Shown: positions 6,771 through 17,020 of the stretch, in pieces
Numbering within the stretch: the first letter of the stretch is position 1
How the letters are laid out: each line of letters begins with the position of its first letter
Assembly: GCA_035531315.1 (NCBI GenBank)
Contig: DATKTD010000314.1
Location: forward strand, 1-17,020
Length of the DNA stretch: 17,020 nt
Direction of reading: 5' to 3'
DNA from: CAIJMU01 sp035531315
GTDB taxonomy: Bacteria; Spirochaetota; Spirochaetia; Treponematales; Rectinemataceae
Program-made: the position numbers and the translations under genes
The notes under the pieces: model-generated
Databases searched by the model: none
What the model was told of the DNA's origin: nothing
What the model saw: only the letters and a program-made list of their open reading frames with translations

Positions 6771-7594
6771 GGATAGGTCTGTTCGGCGCTGGTCGCCTGG
6801 GCCAGGCCGTGATGGCGGCGGCCGACGAGGCCGGCCACGAGATCGTCTGGGCCCTCGAGGAGGCCGGCGACCCGCCCTCGGTTCCCGATGTCGCCCTCGA
6901 CGCGAGCCAGGCCTCCGGCGTCGCCGCCCATGTCGCCTGGGCCCGCCGGGTCGGCTGTCCCCTCGTCGTCGGGGCTACGGGTTGGGAGCCCTCCATCCTC
7001 GATGGGGCCGAGGCTTGGGATATCGGCGTCATGGTGTCGCCCAACTTTAGCCTTGGCGTCGCCTTCATGCGCAGGGCGGCCCTCGCCCTCGGGCGCTTCT
7101 CGGCCCTGGTTGGGGGCGGCGGCACGGCCGGCGCTGGGTCTGCCGGCGCAGGCGCCACCGGCCCAGCCGTGGCCACAGGCCCTGTCGGCCCCGCCGCCTC
7201 CCTGTCTGGCGGCGCCGACCTCGCTATCCTGGAGCGCCACCACAACAAGAAGGCCGACGCCCCGAGCGGGACGGCCAAGCTCCTCGCCGAGGCCCTGGCC
7301 GAGGGCAATCGCCAAGGCGGCGGCTCCTTCAGTGGCTGGTGCACGGGGGCAGCCCAGGCCGGCAAGATCAATGTCGCCAGCCTCAGGGCCGGCGACGAGG
7401 TCGGCTACCACGAGCTCCGGCTCGAGGCACCCGCCGAGACCATCGTCTTTTCCCACGACGCGCATTCGCGCGCCGTCTTCGCCTCGGGGGCAATCCGCGC
7501 CCTCGAATGGATGCGCGGCAGGAAGGGGCTCTACAGCTTCGACGACTTCGCCGCGACCCTCATCGATCCTCTCTTCGCGTCTGGAGGTCACTGA
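6767..7594 (+). CDS. dapB: 4-hydroxy-tetrahydrodipicolinate reductase
   Basis: DapB reduces the DapA product to tetrahydrodipicolinate with NAD(P)H. The 275-residue protein has an N-terminal Rossmann motif FGAGRLGQ (6-13), VGATG (68-72), SPNFSLGV (91-98) and the substrate-binding signature ERHHNKKADAPSGTA (156-170), with H158/H159 and K162 in place. LRAGDEVGYHEL follows in the C-terminal domain. Residues about 115-149 are a Gly/Ala/Thr/Pro-rich, repeat-like insert just before the signature; I know of no equivalent in ordinary DapB. Several codons in the insert end in A or T, unlike the flanks. The ATG overlaps lysC by ATGA and has AAGGAGG nearby. dapA starts after a single base. Confidence 0.93.
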   Translation: MRIGLFGAGRLGQAVMAAADEAGHEIVWALEEAGDPPSVPDVALDASQASGVAAHVAWARRVGCPLVVGATGWEPSILDGAEAWDIGVMVSPNFSLGVAFMRRAALALGRFSALVGGGGTAGAGSAGAGATGPAVATGPVGPAASLSGGADLAILERHHNKKADAPSGTAKLLAEALAEGNRQGGGSFSGWCTGAAQAGKINVASLRAGDEVGYHELRLEAPAETIVFSHDAHSRAVFASGAIRALEWMRGRKGLYSFDDFAATLIDPLFASGGH

Positions 7595-7595
7595 C

Positions 7596-8534
7596 ATGCT
7601 CGACATCGACAGGCTCAGGGGGCTTGGCGTGGCCCTCGCCACCCCCTTTCTTCCCGCCTTCGCCGCGGACGGCAGGCCCTCGGTTGAGGATGCCGGCGGC
7701 CTCGACATTCCCGCCTGGCGCCGCCTCGTCCGCCATGTCTCCGAAGGCGGGGCCGACTTCCTGGTCGTCCTCGGCTCGACGGGGGAGGGCGCGACGGTTC
7801 TCGAGTCGGAGCGCGACGAACTGATGCGGGCGGCCCGCGAGGAATGCGGGGGCAGGCCCCTCGTCCTCGGCACGGGTCACAATTCCACCGCCCAGGCGGT
7901 GACCCTGGCGAAGCAGGCCGTCTCCCTCGGGGCGGACGCCATCCTCGTCGTCACCCCCTACTACAACAAGCCGCAGATCGCCGGCCTCGAGGCGCATTAC
8001 CGGGCCATCGCGGCCGCGGCCCCCGCCATGCCCATCATTGTGTACAACGTTCCCGGCCGCACGGGCATGAATCTCGGGCCCAAGGACCTGTCGAGGCTCT
8101 GGGCCATTCCCCAGGTCGTCGCTGTCAAGGAATCCTCCGGGAACCTCGGCCAGATAGCCGAGATCGTCCGGAGCCTGCCTCCGGGGAAGCTGGTGCTCTC
8201 CGGCGATGACGGCCTGGCCCTGGCCGAGATCGCCGTCGGCGTCTCCGGCCTCATCAGCGTGGCGGGGAATCTCCTCCCCGCCGAGTTCAAGGCCCTGGTG
8301 GAGGCGGCCCTGGCCGGCCGACGCGAGGAGGCCGCATCGCTGAACGCCCTCCTCGTCCCCGTGATGGACGCGATGTTCCTCGAGTCGAATCCGACTCCCC
8401 TCAAGGCGGCCCTCGCCATCGCCGGCATCTGCGGCGAGTCGCTCCGCCTCCCCCTGGCCAAGGTTCAGGAGGCGACGAGGGCGCGCATCGCCGAGACCAT
8501 AGCGCCCTGGCTGCGGCAGGGAGCCCGACCATGA
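7596..8534 (+). CDS. dapA: 4-hydroxy-tetrahydrodipicolinate synthase
   Basis: DapA condenses pyruvate with aspartate-semialdehyde, the branch point into lysine. The 312-residue protein is a full-length aldolase-type barrel. It has GSTGEG (60-65), VTPYYNKP (119-126), VYNVPGRTG (149-157, with Y150 and R155) and the Schiff-base lysine K178 in VAVKESSGN. An in-frame open stretch reaches far upstream inside dapB, but the ATG at 7596 has GGAGG about eight bases before it and gives the normal family N-terminus. It lies one base after the dapB stop and overlaps dapD by ATGA. Related barrels such as sialate lyase are unlikely given the context. Confidence 0.95.
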   Translation: MLDIDRLRGLGVALATPFLPAFAADGRPSVEDAGGLDIPAWRRLVRHVSEGGADFLVVLGSTGEGATVLESERDELMRAAREECGGRPLVLGTGHNSTAQAVTLAKQAVSLGADAILVVTPYYNKPQIAGLEAHYRAIAAAAPAMPIIVYNVPGRTGMNLGPKDLSRLWAIPQVVAVKESSGNLGQIAEIVRSLPPGKLVLSGDDGLALAEIAVGVSGLISVAGNLLPAEFKALVEAALAGRREEAASLNALLVPVMDAMFLESNPTPLKAALAIAGICGESLRLPLAKVQEATRARIAETIAPWLRQGARP

Positions 8535-9346
8535 CGCGGGCGGAACTGACGGCCTTCTTTTCGAGGCCCATGGAGGCCCTCCTCGCCGACGGGGGCCTTC
8601 GCGCGGCCCTCGAGGCTCTTCTGGACTCCCTCGAGAGGGGGGAGCTTCGCGCGGCAGAAAAGGCCGCCGACGGAAGCTGGGGCGCCAATGCCTGGGTCAA
8701 GACCGGCATCCTTGCGGGCTTCCGCTCCTCGGCCATCGTGGCCTTCGGCGACTGGCCTGGCGGGGCCTCGGACAAGGCCGCCTTTCCCCCCCGCCTCCTC
8801 GGCCCGGCCGACGAGGTCAGGATGGTTCCCGGAGGCTCCTCCGTGCGGAGAGGCGTCCGGCTTGGGCGGGGCGTCGTCATCATGCCGCCCGCCTACATCA
8901 ATGTCGGCGCATGGGTGGGCGAGGGCACGATGGTCGACAGCCACGCCCTCGTGGGCTCATGCGCCCAGGTAGGCGCCAAGGTCCACCTCTCGGCCGGCGC
9001 CCAGATCGGCGGCGTCCTCGAGCCGGCGGGCGCCATGCCCGTCGTCGTCGAGGACGGGGCCTTCATCGGCGCCCTCTGCGGCCTCGTCGAGGGCGTCGTC
9101 GTCCGATCGCGGGCCGTGCTCGCCCCCGGCACCATAGTGAGCGCCGCCACGACGATCTACGATCTCGTGAAGGGCCGGGAGCTCCGAGGCGAGATCCCCG
9201 AGGGAGCCGTCGTCGTTCCGGGCTCGAGGCCGGCGCGCGGCGATTTCGCCGCCGCCAGGGGTATTTCCCTTTACGCGCCCTGCATCGTAAAGTACCGCGA
9301 CGAGGGCACAGACGCTGCGACGGTCCTCGAGGAGGCCCTTCGTTGA
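8531..9346 (+). CDS. dapD: Tetrahydrodipicolinate N-succinyltransferase
   Basis: DapD transfers succinate from succinyl-CoA to tetrahydrodipicolinate and commits the pathway to the succinylase branch. The 271-residue protein has a short helical N-terminal region, ANAWVKTGIL, then left-handed beta-helix hexapeptide repeats from about residue 105. Key blocks are PAYINVGAWVGEGTMVDSHALVGSCAQVG (split here only for length: YINVGAWVGEG then TMVDSHALVGSCAQVG), HLSAGAQIGGVLEP and CGLVEGVVV. The Asp in MVDS and the Glu in LVEG match the residues linked to catalysis in the family. The start overlaps dapA (ATGA) and the stop overlaps lysA (TTGA). A DapH acetyltransferase is excluded by the DapD-type GTMVDS/GGVLEP blocks. 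Confidence 0.94.
   Translation: MTRAELTAFFSRPMEALLADGGLRAALEALLDSLERGELRAAEKAADGSWGANAWVKTGILAGFRSSAIVAFGDWPGGASDKAAFPPRLLGPADEVRMVPGGSSVRRGVRLGRGVVIMPPAYINVGAWVGEGTMVDSHALVGSCAQVGAKVHLSAGAQIGGVLEPAGAMPVVVEDGAFIGALCGLVEGVVVRSRAVLAPGTIVSAATTIYDLVKGRELRGEIPEGAVVVPGSRPARGDFAAARGISLYAPCIVKYRDEGTDAATVLEEALR
9329..9335 (+). promoter_or_regulatory. Ribosome binding site that sets the lysA-like TTG start
   Basis: GAGGAGG lies seven bases before TTG at 9343. The open frame continues upstream through dapD with no better start. The TTG overlaps the dapD stop as TTGA, matching the 4-base overlaps elsewhere in the operon. Confidence 0.75.
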
Positions 9347-10539
9347 GTCTTTCGCGCGACGCGCTCTTCGCCCTTTCCGACGAGGAGGCCCTTGGCCTCG
9401 CCGAGGAAAGGGGCACGCCCTGTTTCGTCTATCGTATCGATCGCGCGAGCGCGAGATTCAAGACTCTCAAGGCTGTCCTTCCCCCCCGGACCCGACTGGC
9501 CTACGCGGTCAAGGCCAACCCCCATCCCAACCTCATCGCCGCCTTCGCCCGCGAGGGCTCCTATTTCGACTGCGCCTCCGACGGCGAACTCTCCCGCGTG
9601 CGTGCGGCCGGTGTACCCGGCCAGCGCATCCTCTTCGCGGGACCCGGCAAGAGCGCCAACGAGATTCGTCTCGCCCTGGGCCTCGGCGCGCGGATCCAGG
9701 CCGACGGCATCGAAGACCTCGAAAAAATCGACGCGGCCCTCGCGCGGCTGCCCGGCGCCTCCCTCCCCCTGGCTGTCAGTCTCCGCGTCCATCCCGGCGC
9801 CGCTTCGGGCGTCGAGGAGGCGAAGCGCCTCATAGGCGGCGCGGGGCCCTCTGCCTTCGGCGTCGACGAGGAGGACCTCGGCGCCTTCCTTCGGGAGGCC
9901 GGACGTTTCACGAGCGTGAGGATAGCCGGTCTGCAAGTCTTCGCGGCGAGCAACGAGCGCGACGCGGGGCGTCTCCTCGCCAACCACCGTGCCGCGATGG
10001 CCATCGGCAAGCGGATGTCCGAGGAGGGCGGCTGCAGCCTCGACCTCGTCGACCTCGGGGGCGGTCTCGGAATCCCTTACAATGCCGATGAAAGCGAACT
10101 CGACATAGAGGCCCTCGGAAGGGGCCTGGCCGAAATTCTTCGCGACAATCCCTGGTTCGGCGGCGACCTCGTCCTCGAGCCGGGGCGATGGCTCGCCGGG
10201 CCGGTCGGTGTCTACCTCGCCCGGGTCGTGCGCACCAAGAAGAGCCGGGGCGTGGACTTCGCCATCCTCGAAGGCGGGGCGAATCACCTGCTCAGGCCCG
10301 CCCTCACTGGCCAGGCCTTTCCCGCGGCGGCGCCCGGGGCTGCCGCGGGGGATGGCGAGAATCCGGCCCAAACCATCGCCGGTCCCCTCTGCACCTCCCT
10401 CGATCGTCTCGGCGAGTTCAGACTGCCGAGGCTCAAGGCCGGCGACCTCGTCATGTTCGGCCAGGCCGGCGCCTATGGCTACACGGAGGCGATGACCCTC
10501 TTCCTGAGCCACGAGGCGGCCGCCGAGATCTGTCTGTAA
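9343..10539 (+). CDS. lysA: PLP-dependent fold-III decarboxylase, probable diaminopimelate decarboxylase (atypical)
   Basis: By context this enzyme decarboxylates meso-diaminopimelate to lysine, the last step. The 398-residue protein has YAVKAN with the PLP lysine K57, FDCASDGEL (75-83), the LVDLGGGLGIPY phosphate loop (235-246), EPGR (279-282), CTSLD with C350, and GQAGAYGY (373-380). The start is TTG with a strong GAGGAGG. Two features are atypical. The usual H-x-H-x-G-S segment reads LQVFAASN (197-204), putting Phe200 where the PLP-stacking His normally lies. The usual CESGD reads CTSLD. Both resemble, from memory, the exosortase-associated decarboxylase branch (TIGR03099-like) more than classical LysA. 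An Ala/Gly-rich insert lies at about 327-342. The fold is certain; the substrate is inferred from the operon. Confidence 0.8.
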   Translation: MSLSRDALFALSDEEALGLAEERGTPCFVYRIDRASARFKTLKAVLPPRTRLAYAVKANPHPNLIAAFAREGSYFDCASDGELSRVRAAGVPGQRILFAGPGKSANEIRLALGLGARIQADGIEDLEKIDAALARLPGASLPLAVSLRVHPGAASGVEEAKRLIGGAGPSAFGVDEEDLGAFLREAGRFTSVRIAGLQVFAASNERDAGRLLANHRAAMAIGKRMSEEGGCSLDLVDLGGGLGIPYNADESELDIEALGRGLAEILRDNPWFGGDLVLEPGRWLAGPVGVYLARVVRTKKSRGVDFAILEGGANHLLRPALTGQAFPAAAPGAAAGDGENPAQTIAGPLCTSLDRLGEFRLPRLKAGDLVMFGQAGAYGYTEAMTLFLSHEAAAEICL

Positions 10540-10549
10540 GGCCATTGTC

Positions 10550-11383
10550 ATGGATGGGATCTTTTCGCTCGAGCATAGCTCTCTGGCCGAGGTCCATGCG
10601 GCCTTTGTCGATGCCTTTTCGGAATACGAGGTTCCGATAGACATGCCGGAAGGGGCCCTGCGGGAAATGCTCGAGACCAGGAGCTATAGGCCCGACTTCT
10701 CCTACGGCTATTTCGCGGACGGGAAGCTGGCATCGTTCATCCTGGTGGGAATACGCACGAGGGGCGGGGTCCTCACCGCCTACGACAGCGGAACAGGGAC
10801 GATCAAGGATTTCCAGGGGAAGGGCATTGGCTCCAGGCTTCTGGAGGACACCATCGGCAGGCTGAAGGCCAGGGGAGTTAGGCGATTCCTCTTGGAGGTG
10901 CTCGAGCACAATGAGGCCGCCCAGTCCCTGTATCGAAGATACGGCTTCGCGGTGACGCGAAAGTTGAACTGCTACAAGAGAGAAGGGGGGCCGGCAGGGG
11001 TCGATGCCGCCGCGGAAGGCCGACCGGGTCTGGAAAGCCTCGTCGACGCCGCCGAGTCGATCACCTTCGCGCCCTCGTGGCAGAACGAGTACGCATCCTA
11101 TTTGAACGCGATCGAGCGCCACGATTTCATCGCCGATGCCGCGGAGCCGCGGAACTTCGGGATAGTCCACAAGCGAAACGGAAGCATCCTCCAACTCGGC
11201 CTGAGCGCCGACAGCATCGGGAGCGAGAAGGAAAAAAGGCTCTTCGCGCTGCTGGAGAGGGGAGGCGAAGGCAGGGGGCTCAAATACCTGAACGTCGAAG
11301 AGGGCGCCAAGATCGAGGAGGTGCTGGCGAGGAACGGCTTCGGCATATATATCAGCCAATACGAAATGGCCCTCGATCTGTAA
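10550..11383 (+). CDS. GNAT-family N-acetyltransferase, probably two-domain
   Basis: This 277-residue protein has a clear N-terminal GNAT domain. IKDFQGKGIGSRLLEDTI (85-102) is the acetyl-CoA pyrophosphate loop (Q89-G94), and EVLEHNEAAQSLYRRYGF (116-133) is the following conserved block. The C-terminal half (about 155-277) ends in a GNAT-like strand pattern (VLARNGFGIYISQYEMAL) but lacks a Q/R-x-x-G-x-G loop, so it may be a degenerate second GNAT domain. The substrate is unknown; a small amine, amino acid or protein are all possible. It follows lysA by 10 bases with only a weak AAGG site, so it may be the last, weakly translated gene of the lysine operon. Its codons look somewhat less GC-ending than the dap genes. 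I see no clear terminator in the 80 bases before the convergent gltB. Confidence 0.82.
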   Translation: MDGIFSLEHSSLAEVHAAFVDAFSEYEVPIDMPEGALREMLETRSYRPDFSYGYFADGKLASFILVGIRTRGGVLTAYDSGTGTIKDFQGKGIGSRLLEDTIGRLKARGVRRFLLEVLEHNEAAQSLYRRYGFAVTRKLNCYKREGGPAGVDAAAEGRPGLESLVDAAESITFAPSWQNEYASYLNAIERHDFIADAAEPRNFGIVHKRNGSILQLGLSADSIGSEKEKRLFALLERGGEGRGLKYLNVEEGAKIEEVLARNGFGIYISQYEMALDL

Positions 11384-11463
11384 TCGCAACCGTTTGTCGG
11401 AGCTGCCTTCTTTTGCCCGAATACGGCGCCATGCACCCCCGCCGGCCCGCCCTGGTCCCCCGT

Positions 11464-16083
<4,620 letters not shown>

Positions 16084-16131
16084 GTAGTCCTCGCAGCGGT
16101 CGGGCGCTCTCGGCCCCCGGCCTTGCGGCGC

Positions 16132-16160
16132 ATATTGAACTGCCGTGGAGAAGCTGTCAA
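16132..16160 (-). promoter_or_regulatory. Likely gltB promoter
   Basis: On the minus strand TTGACA (16160-16155) is followed after 17 bases by CAATAT (16137-16132). The -35 is perfect and the -10 is weak, as expected for an activator-dependent promoter. The leader to the ATG would be about 40 bases. A second candidate -10, TATAGT (16201-16196), lies further upstream with a poor -35. Confidence 0.55.
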
Positions 16161-16189
16161 CGATATTTTTTGACGGATCGAAAATACCG
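16161..16189. repeat. Imperfect inverted repeat abutting the gltB -35, possible operator
   Basis: CGATATTTT (16161-16169) and AAAATACCG (16181-16189) are inverted copies matching at 8 of 9 positions, with an 11-base centre. The repeat starts one base upstream of the predicted gltB -35, the usual place for an activator site. The regulator is unknown. Confidence 0.4.
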
Positions 16190-16246
16190 TGTTTTACTAT
16201 AAGGTTACCATTTGAAGTTTAACGGTTTTCTCTTGTGTGAGCTTCG

Positions 16247-17020
16247 TCAAATCCTGGGCGTATAGCGGTTCTCGTGGAAGCGCATCGACCAGGAGGTTCC
16301 ACCCTTCGAGAAACAGTCGATCTGGCCTCCAAGCTGCTTCGTCACGAGGTTGAAGATGAGCATGAAGCCGGTCTTGCCGCGCTCGCGAGGATTCGCTCCG
16401 GCTTCGAAGCCGACGCCGTCGTCGTCGAACTCTATCCGTATCAGGCCCTCGTCGTCGCGAGCGAGTGAGACGGCGATCCGGCCCGGGCGCTCGCCGGGAA
16501 AGGCGTGGGCGAAGGCGTTGGCGAGGAGCTCGTTGAGGACGATGCCGAGGGGGATGGCGGTATCGATGAGGACCTTGACCTGCTCCATCCCGTCGAAGTC
16601 GAAGCTAACCTGCGCCTCGTCCTTACCCTCGCTCTCTCGGACGAGGAGGCAGAGACCTTCGATGTAGTCGCGGAGCTCTATCCTGCTCAGGTCCCCCGAT
16701 TGGTAGAGCTTTTGGTGGACGAGGGCCATCGCCTGGATCCTCATGCCGACGGCCTCGAAAACCCTCTTGTCGGCCGCGTTCGCGAGACGCTCCTCCTCGA
16801 TGCTCAGCATCGAGGATATCACCTGCATATTGTTCCGTGTGCGGTGGTGGAGCTCCATGAGGAGTATCTCCTTCTCCCGGAGGGCCTCGAGTATCCTCTC
16901 CTCGTCCTCCCTGTTCCTGAGCCTGGCGCGAAGGGCCAGGATGCCGAAGGCGAGGTCTTCGGCGAGTTCTTCGAGGAGCTCTATCTCGGTAGGCAGGAAG
17001 GCCTCGGGCTGCGCGGAATA
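16247..17020 (-). CDS. Sensor histidine kinase, HisKA_2 type with GAF end (C-terminal part, cut by the window edge)
   Basis: The frame is open to the right edge, giving 257 residues; the true start lies outside. The first residues (FLPTEIELLEELAEDLAFGI) are the typical last helix of a GAF domain, followed by a charged linker helix (RLRNREDEERILEALREKEILL). The phosphoacceptor box is LHHRTRNNMQVISSML, the HisKA_2 form. The HATPase domain has the N-box NELLANAFAHAFP and DDDGVGF, and ends with GTSWSMRF. The second glycine box is weak (GKTGFMLIFNLV in place of G-x-G-L). No transmembrane segment is seen in this part, so a cytoplasmic GAF-sensing kinase is likely. An internal ATG at 16858 is not the start. 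It reads in the same direction as gltB, 163 bases upstream; partner and signal are unknown. Confidence 0.88.
   Translation of the reverse strand, partial: YSAQPEAFLPTEIELLEELAEDLAFGILALRARLRNREDEERILEALREKEILLMELHHRTRNNMQVISSMLSIEEERLANAADKRVFEAVGMRIQAMALVHQKLYQSGDLSRIELRDYIEGLCLLVRESEGKDEAQVSFDFDGMEQVKVLIDTAIPLGIVLNELLANAFAHAFPGERPGRIAVSLARDDEGLIRIEFDDDGVGFEAGANPRERGKTGFMLIFNLVTKQLGGQIDCFSKGGTSWSMRFHENRYTPRI

Noticed and set aside
11384..11463. Terminator between the convergent GNAT gene and gltB
   Set aside because: I looked for a GC-rich stem followed by a T-run on either strand and found none in these 80 bases.
16170..16201. A plus-strand promoter (TTGACG-N17-TTTACT) in the gltB upstream region
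   Set aside because: It has moderate matches but no plus-strand gene follows; AT-rich promoter islands often give such chance matches. A small RNA cannot be excluded.

Overview
The window looks like chromosomal sequence from an anaerobic, very GC-rich bacterium. Genes are tightly packed, and most neighbours overlap by 4 bases (ATGA, GTGA or TTGA). The anaerobic lifestyle is inferred from HydE, HydG and a TM1266-type regulator, which belong to [FeFe]-hydrogenase maturation. The phylum cannot be fixed from sequence alone. A GC-rich spirochaete-like or other anaerobic Gram-negative lineage is my guess, with low confidence. I see no insertion sequences, integrases, tRNA or rRNA genes, or CRISPR arrays.

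Region 1 (1-2260, minus strand) is a hydrogenase-maturation operon. A small TM1266-family regulator comes first, then hydG, then hydE, which runs off the left edge. A very good sigma70-type promoter (TTGACA, 17 bases, TATATA) lies about 120 bases upstream of the first gene. Region 2 (2268-2797, minus strand) is a small membrane PAP2 phosphatase followed by a hairpin.

Region 3 (about 2946-11383, plus strand) is the centrepiece: a lysine biosynthesis operon behind a lysine riboswitch with a visible terminator/antiterminator pair. The order is an M20 peptidase (probable dapE), asd, lysC, dapB, dapA, dapD, a lysA-like decarboxylase and a GNAT acetyltransferase. Together these encode most of the succinylase route from aspartyl phosphate to lysine. 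Aspartate kinase is the AKIII-like, probably lysine-sensitive type, so control would act on both RNA and enzyme. The aminotransferase (dapC) and epimerase (dapF) steps are not in the window. The decarboxylase is not a textbook LysA: the PLP-stacking His is replaced by Phe.

Region 4 (11464-16083, minus strand) is the glutamate synthase large subunit, converging on the lysine operon. Its 163-base upstream region is AT-rich and carries promoter-like elements and an inverted repeat. Region 5 (16247 to the right edge, minus strand) is the C-terminal part of a GAF/HisKA_2-type sensor histidine kinase.

I did not find a clearly new biological system; most of the window is core metabolism. The points most worth a second look are the riboswitch switching helices, the atypical decarboxylase, the Ala/Gly-rich inserts in DapB, HydG and the decarboxylase, the 24-base tandem repeat that lengthens LysC, and the possible operator upstream of gltB.
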